Assembly (NCBI GenBank): GCA_965247915.1
Contig: OZ252048.1
Location: 2,666,001-2,730,000 of the forward strand
DNA length: 64,000 nt
DNA from: JAKZRT01 sp965247915
Lineage (GTDB): Bacteria; Pseudomonadota; Alphaproteobacteria; Rhodobacterales; Rhodobacteraceae
Direction: 5' to 3'
The notes below the pieces were generated by a model, which saw only the letters and a program-made list of their open reading frames with translations, was not told the origin of the DNA and did no database searches. Within the stretch, counting starts at the first letter, position 1. Each line of letters starts with the position of its first letter. Position numbers and translations under genes: made by a program. Positions 17,031-24,815 of this stretch are shown piece after piece.

Positions 17031-17966
17031 ATGACGTTTCGCGCGCGCCACCTTTTGGGGATCAGCCCCCTCGACCCTGCGGAGATTACCGCGCTTCTCG
17101 ACCTTTCCGACGAATACGTGACCCTGAACCGGCAGGACCGCAAGCACAGCGACGCGCTTGCCGGTCTGACCCAGATCAACATGTTCTTCGAGAACTCGAC
17201 CCGCACCCAGGCCAGTTTCGAACTGGCCGGCAAGCGGCTGGGGGCCGATGTGATGTCGATGGCGATGCAGGCCAGTTCGGTCAAGAAGGGCGAGACCCTG
17301 ATCGACACGGCGCTGACGCTGAACGCCATGCACCCCGACCTGCTGGTCGTGCGCCACCCCCAGTCAGGCGCGGTCAACCTTCTGGCCGAAAAGGTCAATT
17401 GCGCGGTTCTGAACGCCGGTGACGGGTGCCACGAGCACCCCACGCAGGCGCTGCTTGACGCGCTGACCATCCGCCGCGCCAAGGGCCGCCTGCACCGCCT
17501 GACGATCGCGATCTGCGGCGACATCGCGCATTCTCGCGTGGCCCGGTCGAACCTGATCCTGCTCGGCAAGATGGAAAACCGGGTGCGCCTGGTCGGCCCG
17601 CCCACCCTGATGCCCGCCGGGGCCACCGAGATGGGCGTCGAGGTCTACGACGACATGGCGCAAGGTTTGCGAGACGCCGATGTGGTGATGATGCTGCGCC
17701 TTCAGCGCGAGCGCATGGACGGCGGCTTCATCCCCTCGGAACGCGAATATTTCCACCGCTATGGGCTCGACGCGGCCAAACTGGCGCTGGCCAAACCCGA
17801 CGCCATCGTCATGCACCCCGGCCCGATGAACCGCGGCGTCGAGATCGACGGCACGCTCGCCGACGACATCCACCGCTCGGTGATCCAGGAACAGGTCGAA
17901 ATGGGCGTCGCGGTGCGCATGGCCGCGATGGACTTGCTGGCGCGGAATTTGAGGGCCGCGCCATGA
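17031..17966 (+). CDS. pyrB: Aspartate carbamoyltransferase, catalytic chain
   Basis: 311 aa. Condenses carbamoyl phosphate and aspartate in pyrimidine synthesis. The carbamoyl-phosphate motif FFENSTRTQASFE lies near residues 46-58. The SVKKGETLIDTALTL loop, the HPTQALLDALTI segment and the HPGPMNRGVEID motif are intact. The ATG at 17031 overlaps nothing upstream; the longer open frame is repeat DNA. Its stop overlaps the start of the dihydroorotase-like gene by 4 bp. No pyrI regulatory chain is nearby. Confidence 0.97.
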   Translation: MTFRARHLLGISPLDPAEITALLDLSDEYVTLNRQDRKHSDALAGLTQINMFFENSTRTQASFELAGKRLGADVMSMAMQASSVKKGETLIDTALTLNAMHPDLLVVRHPQSGAVNLLAEKVNCAVLNAGDGCHEHPTQALLDALTIRRAKGRLHRLTIAICGDIAHSRVARSNLILLGKMENRVRLVGPPTLMPAGATEMGVEVYDDMAQGLRDADVVMMLRLQRERMDGGFIPSEREYFHRYGLDAAKLALAKPDAIVMHPGPMNRGVEIDGTLADDIHRSVIQEQVEMGVAVRMAAMDLLARNLRAAP

Positions 17967-19237
17967 CCACCCTCTTCACCAACGCCCGCCTGATCGACCC
18001 CGAGGCCGGAACCGACAGCCTCGGCTGGCTGCAAGTGACCGATGGTAAGATCACCGCGACCGGGGGCGAGACGGACCCGCACGGGGGCGGCGAGCGCATA
18101 GATTGCAAAGGAAAATGCCTGGCCCCGGGCATCGTCGACATCGGCGTCAAGGTCTCCGAGCCCGGCGAGCGGCACAAGGAAAGCTTCGGCTCGGCCGGTC
18201 TGGCGGCGGCGGCGGGCGGGGTGACCACCATGGTCACCCGCCCTGATACAATGCCCGCCATCGACAGCCCAGAGGTGCTCGAATTCGTCACCCGCCGCGC
18301 CAACGAGGCCGCTCCGGTCAACGTGCTGCCGATGGCGGCGCTGACCAAGGGGCGGATGGGCCGCGAGATGGTCGAAATCGGGTTTCTGCGCGACGCGGGT
18401 GCTGTGGCCTTTACCGATTGCGACAACGTGGTGACCGACACCAAGGTTCTGAGCCGCGCCATGACCTATGCCCGTTCGCTTGGCGCTCTGGTCATTGGCC
18501 ACCCGCAGGACCCGGGGCTTTCCGCCGGGGCCTGCGCCACCAGCGGCAAGTTTGCCTCGCTCAAGGGCCTGCCCGCCGTGTCGCCGATGGCCGAACGATT
18601 GGGCCTCGACCGCGATCTCGGCCTGGTCGAGATGACGCAGGTGCGCTACCACGCCGACCAGATCACCACCGCGCGGGCCTTGCGGCGATTGGCGCGGGCC
18701 AAAGCCACCGGGCTGGATGTGACGGCGGGGGTGTCGATCCACCATCTGACGCTGAACGAATTCGATGTCGGCGACTATCGCACCTTCTTCAAGGTCAAGC
18801 CGCCGCTGCGGTCTGAGGATGACCGCATGGCCTGCGTGGTGGCGGTGGCCGAAGGCGCAATCGACATCATCGCCTCGATGCACACGCCGCAAGACGAGGA
18901 AAGCAAACGCCTGCCCTATGAAGAGGCCGCGAGCGGCGCGGTGGCGCTGGAAACCCTGCTGCCCGCCGCCCTGCGACTTTACCATTCCGGCGACCTCACC
19001 CTGTCGGCGCTCTCTCGCGCCATGGCGCTGAACCCCGCCACGCGGCTCGGTCTCGCGTCGGGGCGGCTCAGCGCCGGGGCACCCGCCGATCTGGTGCTGT
19101 TCGATCCCGATATTCCCTTCGTGCTGGACCGCGAGACCCTGCGGTCAAAGTCGCGCAACACCCCCTTTGACGGACAAAGAATGCAGGGCCGGGTGCTGGG
19201 GACATGGGTCGCGGGGCAGTCTGTTTTTCCCGCCTGA
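17963..19237 (+). CDS. pyrC: Dihydroorotase-like protein PyrC' lacking metal ligands
   Basis: 424 aa with the amidohydrolase fold of dihydroorotase (LAPGIVDIGVKVSEPG, AAAAGGVTTMVTRPDT, SIHHLTLNE). The metal-binding DxHxH of active enzymes is replaced by DIGVK, and the usual DHAPH near the C-terminus reads MHTPQDE. These losses are those of the catalytically inactive PyrC' proteins known to form a complex with PyrB in some proteobacteria. I therefore infer a structural partner of the preceding ATCase rather than an enzyme, with a true PyrC elsewhere. Most automatic annotation would call it dihydroorotase. It shares a 4-bp ATGA-type overlap with pyrB. Confidence 0.88.
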   Translation: MTTLFTNARLIDPEAGTDSLGWLQVTDGKITATGGETDPHGGGERIDCKGKCLAPGIVDIGVKVSEPGERHKESFGSAGLAAAAGGVTTMVTRPDTMPAIDSPEVLEFVTRRANEAAPVNVLPMAALTKGRMGREMVEIGFLRDAGAVAFTDCDNVVTDTKVLSRAMTYARSLGALVIGHPQDPGLSAGACATSGKFASLKGLPAVSPMAERLGLDRDLGLVEMTQVRYHADQITTARALRRLARAKATGLDVTAGVSIHHLTLNEFDVGDYRTFFKVKPPLRSEDDRMACVVAVAEGAIDIIASMHTPQDEESKRLPYEEAASGAVALETLLPAALRLYHSGDLTLSALSRAMALNPATRLGLASGRLSAGAPADLVLFDPDIPFVLDRETLRSKSRNTPFDGQRMQGRVLGTWVAGQSVFPA

Positions 19238-19271
19238 CACCGGTCCACGCCGCAAGAACTGATATGTATCG

Positions 19272-19676
19272 TCAGCCATCATAGCCCTCGACGATCTGGC
19301 GCGCGTATTCAGCGGCGTCAAACCACCCGAGCGACGTCTGAATTTTCAGATCGTCGGTCAGATCCCATTCCTCCCAGCCACCAATCCGAACCCGGTTCTT
19401 GGTCTCGGCGTGGTGCCCGTCAAGTGTCCAGACAAACACCGCGTGGTCGCCGGCGCTGCGCACTTTGTCGCAATAGAGCTTCAGGTCGGGAAATTCGCCG
19501 TAAAAACCCGCGACCATTTCCCGCATTGCCTGGGTTCAAACAACGGGGTCGCCACGGTTGATCGTGATCCGACCATCCGGCACATAATGGGCAGCGACCT
19601 GCGCCGGGTCGCCCGAGCTCCAGGCTGCGGTGTAGTCTTTTGAAAATTGTTCGATTGCTGAGCTGTTGTGCGCCAA
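19272..19676 (-). pseudogene. SnoaL-like/NTF2-fold protein with internal stop codon
   Basis: A 134-codon reading frame starts at a TTG (19676) behind a good GGAGG, with N-terminus AHNSSAIEQFSKDYTAAWSS. The sequence AAHYVPDGRITINRGDPVV is followed by an in-frame TGA (19536-19538), then TQAMREMVAGFYGEFPDLKL continues the same fold to 19272. The family comprises small polyketide-cyclase-like or unknown-function proteins. One base change (probably GGA to TGA) explains the damage. It lies between pyrC' and a 5'-truncated plsY, where these genes are normally adjacent. Confidence 0.75.
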
Positions 19677-19759
19677 GAAATTCCTCCAAATGTTGAGAGC
19701 GATACCGTCGCCGATACTGTTTGATTTGGGTTAGAAAGCAAGTCGGCGTTTGACCGCTG

Positions 19760-20173
19760 GTGCTGGACGCGGGCAAGGGCGTGGTCGCGGTTCTGGTCGC
19801 GCGTTCGCTGGCGGGCGAGGATGCCGCGCAACTGGCCGGGCTGGCAACGTTTCTGGGGCACCTCTTCCCGGTCTGGCTGGGCTTTCGCGGCGGCAAGGGC
19901 GTGGCGACGTATCTCGGCATCCTTTTGGCCCTTGCCCTTCCGGTTGGCGCTTTGGCCTGCGCCATCTGGGCGTTCATGGCGCTCGTCATGCGTTATTCAT
20001 CGCTCGCGGCGCTCGCGGCCGCAGCACTCAGCCCGATTGCCGCGATCATTCTGGGCCATGGCGATATCGCGATTCTCGCCTCGGTGCTGGCGATTCTGAT
20101 CTTTGAACGCCACCGGGCCAACATTGTGCGGCTTTGGAACGGTCAGGAACCGCGCATCGGGGACAAATCGTAA
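19760..20173 (+). pseudogene. plsY: Glycerol-3-phosphate acyltransferase PlsY, 5'-truncated
   Basis: 137 aa remain of an integral membrane enzyme of about 200 aa that acylates glycerol-3-phosphate with acyl-phosphate. It starts within LVLDAGKGVVAVL. The later motif GHLFPVWLGFRGGKGVATYLG and three hydrophobic segments are intact. The first helix and the GSGNxGATN active-site motif are missing; upstream of about 19755 there is unrelated sequence with an in-frame TGA. The only usable start is a GTG at 19760. Function is unlikely. Because PlsY is usually needed for phospholipid synthesis, another acyltransferase must exist elsewhere if this sequence is correct. Confidence 0.85.
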
Positions 20174-20214
20174 GCGTTGAAGAACAGGGGTTTACGGGAA
20201 TTTAGACAAGTTCA

Positions 20215-20270
20215 TTCACCCAAAGGGTTGACTGACAGGAGAATCAAGGGTAATTCACCCATATGGTTGA
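20215..20270 (+). promoter_or_regulatory. Paired operator-like repeats before ArsR gene
   Basis: Two copies of TTCACCCANANGGTTGA (20215-20231 and 20254-20270), each a near-palindrome, lie 39 bp apart. The second spans the ATG of the ArsR-type gene (20263). The layout suits autorepression by the encoded regulator; this is inference. Confidence 0.55.
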
Positions 20271-20613
20271 ACGAGAAACCGACGGAGAACTGACGCAGAT
20301 ACTGAAAGCCGCCAGCGACCCCACGCGGCGCGCCATCCTGACCATATTGGTGCAGCATGGGCCGACACGGGTCACGGACCTGGCTACCCATTTCGACATT
20401 TCGCTGAACTCGGTGTCCAAACACATCAAGGTTCTGGAGGGTGCCGAACTTGTCGAACGGCAAACCCAGTGGCGCGAGCATCTGATCGCCGCCAAGCTGG
20501 ACCCGATCAAGCGGATAGATGACTGGTTCGACCAGTTGCGATCAATCTGGGACATGCGGCTCGAAGCGTTGGAAACCGTCCTGACTGAAAAAAAGGATGA
20601 CGACGATGACTGA
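20263..20613 (+). CDS. ArsR-family winged-helix regulator
   Basis: 116 aa. The HTH core (ASDPTRRAILTILVQHGP, VTDLATHFDISLNSVSKHIK, VLEGAELVERQ) is the SmtB/ArsR fold. No metal-binding Cys pair (CxC) is seen, and the tail is acidic (KKDDDDD). This is the subtype that is typically paired with an SRPBCC/AHSA1 gene; the partner follows with an 8-bp overlap. Operator-like repeats flank and cover its start codon. Confidence 0.88.
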   Translation: MVERETDGELTQILKAASDPTRRAILTILVQHGPTRVTDLATHFDISLNSVSKHIKVLEGAELVERQTQWREHLIAAKLDPIKRIDDWFDQLRSIWDMRLEALETVLTEKKDDDDD

Positions 20614-21031
20614 TCTTTCCCTGACCACAAGCCGCACGATATCGGCCCCGCCCGCCCGCGTTTTTGACGCCTGGCTCGATCCTGCGATGCTGGCCCGTTT
20701 CATGACCCCCGGGCCCGGCATGACCGTGCCATCGGCCGAGGCCGACCCGGTCGAGGGCGGCAGGTTCGCCATTGTGATGAAAGCCGGCGACAACGAGATC
20801 CCGCACGCCGGCACCTACCTGAAGATTGACCGCCATTCGCAACTGGTCTTCACTTGGGAATCGCCGTTTTCGGTCGAAGGCTCGACCGTCACCCTTGATC
20901 TCGCCGAGGTCGAAGGCGGCACCGCAGTGACCCTGACCCACATCAAATTCCCGTCCGAGGAAAGCCGCGACAATCATCTCGGCGGTTGGGACGGCATCCT
21001 CGGCGCGCTCGACACCGCGCTGGCGGCCTGA
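20606..21031 (+). CDS. SRPBCC (AHSA1/START-like) domain protein
   Basis: 141 aa from the ATG at 20606, chosen because AAGGA is then 8 bases upstream and the start overlaps the ArsR stop; the ATG at 20597 is too close to that site. The fold begins TISAPPARVFDAWLDP and contains TGGTAVTL-like beta strands and a C-terminal helix (WDGILGALDTALAA), typical of AHSA1-like ligand-binding proteins. The ligand is unknown. It is co-transcribed with the ArsR gene. Confidence 0.85.
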   Translation: MTDLSLTTSRTISAPPARVFDAWLDPAMLARFMTPGPGMTVPSAEADPVEGGRFAIVMKAGDNEIPHAGTYLKIDRHSQLVFTWESPFSVEGSTVTLDLAEVEGGTAVTLTHIKFPSEESRDNHLGGWDGILGALDTALAA

Positions 21032-21214
21032 GGGCGGGGCATCATCTGACCGGTTACACCATGCCCGAACGGGCGGCGCGCGGCCGGCGTGCCGCCCGAA
21101 ATCTTTCGGTGGCAAGCGGCCGCGAAATCACACCCGCCGGGCAAAAAAACGATTGCTTTTCCCAAAATCCAGCCCTCAAGTACCGCCATAAAGGCAAAAA
21201 CTAAGGGGCCGAAA

Positions 21215-21556
21215 ATGAGCTTCATGGACGCCGTAAAAAGCGGCTTTTCCAATTACATTACAATTCAGGGCCGGGCACCGCGGTCGGCCTATTGGTGGTG
21301 GGCGTTATTTATCTTCCTGGCGTCCATCGTCCTGGGACTAGGCGCCGGAGGATTGCTGGGCACGTTGTTTTCACTGGGCACACTTCTACCGTCGATCACG
21401 GTCGGCGTTCGTCGGCTTCATGACACAGGTCGCACCGGATGGTGGCTGTTGATCGTTTTGGTGCCCGTTGTCGGTGTAATCGTCCTGCTGGTATTTTTCG
21501 TGATGCGAGGCAATGAGGGCGCTAATGATTACGGCCCCGACCCGCTAGCGGGATAA
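21215..21556 (+). CDS. DUF805 membrane protein
   Basis: 113 aa. The signature GRAPRSAYWWWALF, then hydrophobic segments and RRLHDTGRTGWW, define DUF805, a family of small inner-membrane proteins of unknown function. The acidic end NEGANDYGPDPLAG is typical. The start is the ATG at 21215 within GAAAATGAGC. Confidence 0.88.
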   Translation: MSFMDAVKSGFSNYITIQGRAPRSAYWWWALFIFLASIVLGLGAGGLLGTLFSLGTLLPSITVGVRRLHDTGRTGWWLLIVLVPVVGVIVLLVFFVMRGNEGANDYGPDPLAG

Positions 21557-21563
21557 GCTTGGA

Positions 21564-22934
21564 TCAATAGCTGTGGGCGGCGTAGATCTTTTTCAAATCG
21601 CCGCCCCAGTCACTGTGATATTCAGCGATCAGTTCGTCGGCGGGAACCATCCCGCTTTCAACCGATTCCTGAAGCGCATTCAGAAAATGCGTCTCGTCCG
21701 GCACCAGACCGCCGACGCCGGGGCGCGCCCGCGCACTTAACCCGGTCTCGGCAATCGCCACCGCCTCGCGCGCCACGTCGTGCATCGAAATGTTGCCAAC
21801 CCTGGCCTGCAAACCGTCCTTCGACGCCGCCACCCGCAGCGCCTCGCGGGTCTCGGCGTCCCAGCCTTTTACCAGATCCCAAGCCGCCTCCAGCGCGCTC
21901 TGGTCATAGCACAGTCCAACCCAAAACGCGGGCAACGCGCAAAGCCGCCGCCACGGGCCGCCATCAGCGCCGCGCATTTCGATGAACTGCTTTAGCCGCG
22001 CTTCGGGGAAGGTTGTGGTCAGGTGATCGGCCCAGTCCGAAAGCGTCGGCACCTCGCCCGGCAGGGCGGGCAGACGGCCTTGCAGAAAATCGCGAAACGA
22101 CTGGCCAAGCGCATCGACGTATTTCCCGTCGCGATAAACAAAATACATCGGCACATCCAAGGCATACTGCGCCCAGGCCTCGAACCCGAAGCCATCCTCA
22201 AACACAAACGGCAGCATCCCGGTGCGGTCGCCATCCAGATCGCGCCAGACCCGGGACCGCCAGCTTTTGTGGCCGTTCGGCTGGCCCTCAAAAAACGGCG
22301 AATTGGCAAACAGCGCGGTGGCAACGGGTTGCAGCGCCAAGGCCACCCGCAGCTTTTGCACCATGTCGGCCTCGGACCCGAAATCCAGGTTCACCTGCAC
22401 GGTACAGGTCCGGTACATCATCTGGGTGCCATGCGTGCCGACGCGCCCCATGTAATCGGTCATCAGCCTGTAGCGGCCCTTGGGCATCACCGGCATCTGG
22501 TCGTGCGTCCACTCGGGCGCCGCCCCCAGCCCGATAAACCCAACCCCGATGTCGTCGGCCACCTCGCGCACCTGGCGCAGATGCTCGTTCACCTCGTCGC
22601 AGGTCTCGTGGATGGTCTCCAGCGGCGCACCGGAAAGTTCGAACTGGCCACCGGGTTCCAGGCTGACGTTGGCACCGTCTTTCTCCAGCCCGATGATCTT
22701 GCCGGCCTCGACCACCGGTGCCCAGCCGAACCGGTCGCGCAGCCCTTCCAGCATCGCCCGGATCGACCGCGGCCCGTCATAGGGCAATGGCAAGAGCGTA
22801 TCCCGGCAATAGCCGAATTTTTCGTGCTCGGTGCCGATGCGCCAGTCTTCGCGGGGTTTGCAGCCGTCAGCCAGATAGTCTGCAAGCTGGGCGTGGTCTT
22901 CGATCGGTCCGCCACCGGACTGAGGAATGGACAT
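21564..22934 (-). CDS. gshA: Glutamate-cysteine ligase (proteobacterial/plant type)
   Basis: 456 aa. Makes gamma-glutamylcysteine, the first step of glutathione synthesis. The IGTEHEKFGY substrate motif is near residue 33, SLEPGGQFELSG near residue 92 and MMYRTCTVQVNLDFGSE near residue 170; the length fits the class found in alphaproteobacteria and plants. In related genomes it lies beside rsmE and ubiA; here rsmE has degenerated. The start is the ATG at 22934. Confidence 0.95.
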   Translation of the reverse strand: MSIPQSGGGPIEDHAQLADYLADGCKPREDWRIGTEHEKFGYCRDTLLPLPYDGPRSIRAMLEGLRDRFGWAPVVEAGKIIGLEKDGANVSLEPGGQFELSGAPLETIHETCDEVNEHLRQVREVADDIGVGFIGLGAAPEWTHDQMPVMPKGRYRLMTDYMGRVGTHGTQMMYRTCTVQVNLDFGSEADMVQKLRVALALQPVATALFANSPFFEGQPNGHKSWRSRVWRDLDGDRTGMLPFVFEDGFGFEAWAQYALDVPMYFVYRDGKYVDALGQSFRDFLQGRLPALPGEVPTLSDWADHLTTTFPEARLKQFIEMRGADGGPWRRLCALPAFWVGLCYDQSALEAAWDLVKGWDAETREALRVAASKDGLQARVGNISMHDVAREAVAIAETGLSARARPGVGGLVPDETHFLNALQESVESGMVPADELIAEYHSDWGGDLKKIYAAHSY

Positions 22935-22994
22935 GATCTGGCTCCGGCGGAGGCGAATATCTCGACCGAGGGATGCAGCGATTGCCGGGCCATG

Positions 22995-23522
22995 TCAATG
23001 CGGTCTGGCCGTCAGAACCCGGCCCGCCCGAACCCACAGCGTGACCGGCACGCGACCCGGTTCAGCCAGCCGCGCCAGCATCGCCTCGGTGTCAAAATCC
23101 GGCAGCACTGCAAAGGCATCAAACAGCGCCTCGGCCCCTTCGGCGTCGGCCGGTATACGCAATGGCTCGCCGTCCCTGCCCCTCAGCTCCCACACCGGTC
23201 CGGCGCGGGGCAGCGGGTTCAGCACAACTTCGCCGATCGCCTCAAGCGACAGCACACCACCCGCGAAGGGGCCAAAATAAGTGATCTGACCTTCGGTGAT
23301 GGTCAGTACTCCGGCCCCGCCGCGCCCCGTTCGAAACCGTCCGCACTGCCAGCCAGCCGCGATCAGGGCCACCCCGGCAACGACCATTATCATGCCCAGT
23401 ATCGCCACCAATCCACGCCCCGAGGTGGCAATCCACGCCCCGATCAGGGTCGCGCCCAAACCGACAAGCGCCTCGCGCCAGCGCCATATCTCCTCGCGCG
23501 CCTCGGGGCGGATGAAACTCAT
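22995..23522 (-). CDS. Hypothetical two-helix membrane protein
   Basis: 175 aa. Two hydrophobic segments (ALVGLGATLIGAWIATSGRG and LVAILGMIMVVAGVALIAAG, residues of about 18-58) are followed by a beta-rich soluble region (VLTITEGQITYFGPFAGGVLS). I do not recognise the family beyond similarity of layout to bacterial PH-like membrane proteins. Its ATG overlaps the stop of the rsmE/GNAT remnant by 4 bp, suggesting it was originally coupled to the acetyltransferase gene. Confidence 0.7.
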   Translation of the reverse strand: MSFIRPEAREEIWRWREALVGLGATLIGAWIATSGRGLVAILGMIMVVAGVALIAAGWQCGRFRTGRGGAGVLTITEGQITYFGPFAGGVLSLEAIGEVVLNPLPRAGPVWELRGRDGEPLRIPADAEGAEALFDAFAVLPDFDTEAMLARLAEPGRVPVTLWVRAGRVLTARPH

Positions 23523-23761
23523 GGGCGCACCTCCTGAGGCCCTTCGATCAAGACCAGCGAATACCCCCCATTGGGTTGAAAACCAAGCGCGCGATAGGCG
23601 CGGATGGCTTGCGGGCTTGACGAAAACAACAACGCCTGCCGGGCGTCCCCGACCCCCAGCCGCATCTCCCCAAAAAGGTAATGCGCCGGGGTCGCGTGCA
23701 GCGGAACCGATTGCCCCGCCCCCAGGGGATGATCTACATAAAGCCGGACTTCCGCACTCAT
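23519..23761 (-). pseudogene. Chimeric remnant: RsmE N-terminus fused to GNAT C-terminus
   Basis: 80 codons. Residues 1-39 (MSAEVRLYVDHPLGAGQ to RLGVGD) match the start of alphaproteobacterial 16S rRNA m3U1498 methyltransferase RsmE, usually about 245 aa. Residues 40-80 (LLFSSSPQAIRAYRALGF and following) resemble the C-terminal acetyl-CoA-side end of a GNAT acetyltransferase. The junction is near 23644. A deletion joining two neighbouring genes is the simplest explanation. Neither half can be catalytic: the RsmE SAM-binding knot and the GNAT P-loop are absent. It is divergent from ubiA. Confidence 0.75.
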
Positions 23762-23773
23762 GGACCGCAACCT

Positions 23774-24742
23774 ATGCCCGAGACCCCGCCGACGCCAGAG
23801 CCCGGACGCGGCCAAGTTGCCGATGCGCTGCGCGGCAATTGGGTTGACCGGCTGGCCCCGCTCATCGCGCGGCCCTATCTGCGGCTCAGCCGGGTCGACC
23901 GTCCGATCGGGACCTGGCTGTTGCTGCTGCCGTGCTGGTGGGGGCTGCTGCTGGCCGGGCTGGCGCATGGGTTCGCGCCCGGCGATCTCTGGATCATCGC
24001 CGGCTGCGCCATCGGCGCGGGGCTGATGCGCGGCGCCGGATGTACGTGGAACGATTGGGCCGACCGGCACATCGACGGCCGGGTGGCGCGCACCCGCTCG
24101 CGTCCGATCCCCTCGGGTCAGGTCAGCCCAAGCGCCGCGCTGGTGTGGATGGGCGCGCAGGCGGTGTTGGCATTTTTCATCCTGCTAACGTTTCATCCCA
24201 CCGCCATCGCGCTGGGGCTCGGGTCGCTGGCGCTGATCGCGATCTATCCCTTCGCCAAAAGGTTCACCTGGTGGCCGCAGGTATTTCTGGGGCTGGCTTT
24301 CAACTGGGGCGCGTTGCTGGCCTGGGCTGCCAAGACCGGCAGCCTCGGCTGGCCGCCAGTGCTGCTCTATCTGGGCGGCATCGCCTGGACGCTGTTTTAT
24401 GACACGATCTATGCCCATCAGGACAAAGACGACGACGCGCTGATCGGCGTCCGGTCCACAGCGCGGCTTTTTGCCGGCGCGACGCAGCGCTGGCTCTCGG
24501 TGTTTCTTGGGCTGTCGGTGCTTTTGATCGCAATGGCCGTCATCGCCGCGCTGGCGCCGGGCCGCAATGTCCTGTCGCTGATAATCGCGCTCACCGGGGT
24601 CTGGGCCATGGGCTGGCATCTAGCCTGGCAGCTGCGCCGGCTCGACACCGAAAACCCCGACACCTGCCTGTCGCTGTTCCGGTCAAACCGCGATGCCGGG
24701 CTTCTGGTTGTGCTCTTTTTCGCCGGTGCGGCGCTGGTGTGA
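23774..24742 (+). CDS. ubiA: 4-hydroxybenzoate polyprenyltransferase
   Basis: 322 aa, polytopic membrane protein. Joins the polyprenyl chain to 4-hydroxybenzoate in ubiquinone synthesis. The two Mg2+/diphosphate motifs are visible: NDWADRHIDG near residue 95 and DTIYAHQDKDDD near residue 213. About eight hydrophobic segments follow the SRVDRPIGTWLLLLPCWWG start. The start is the ATG at 23774, 12 bp from the divergent RsmE start. It shares its pathway with the UbiH-type gene at 2180. Confidence 0.96.
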   Translation: MPETPPTPEPGRGQVADALRGNWVDRLAPLIARPYLRLSRVDRPIGTWLLLLPCWWGLLLAGLAHGFAPGDLWIIAGCAIGAGLMRGAGCTWNDWADRHIDGRVARTRSRPIPSGQVSPSAALVWMGAQAVLAFFILLTFHPTAIALGLGSLALIAIYPFAKRFTWWPQVFLGLAFNWGALLAWAAKTGSLGWPPVLLYLGGIAWTLFYDTIYAHQDKDDDALIGVRSTARLFAGATQRWLSVFLGLSVLLIAMAVIAALAPGRNVLSLIIALTGVWAMGWHLAWQLRRLDTENPDTCLSLFRSNRDAGLLVVLFFAGAALV

Positions 24743-24815
24743 TTGATCCGCGAGGCAGCCCCGGTTAAGACCCCTCTGAACGCCCCGCACCGCAACCCCA
24801 AGGCCGCCGGCCCCC

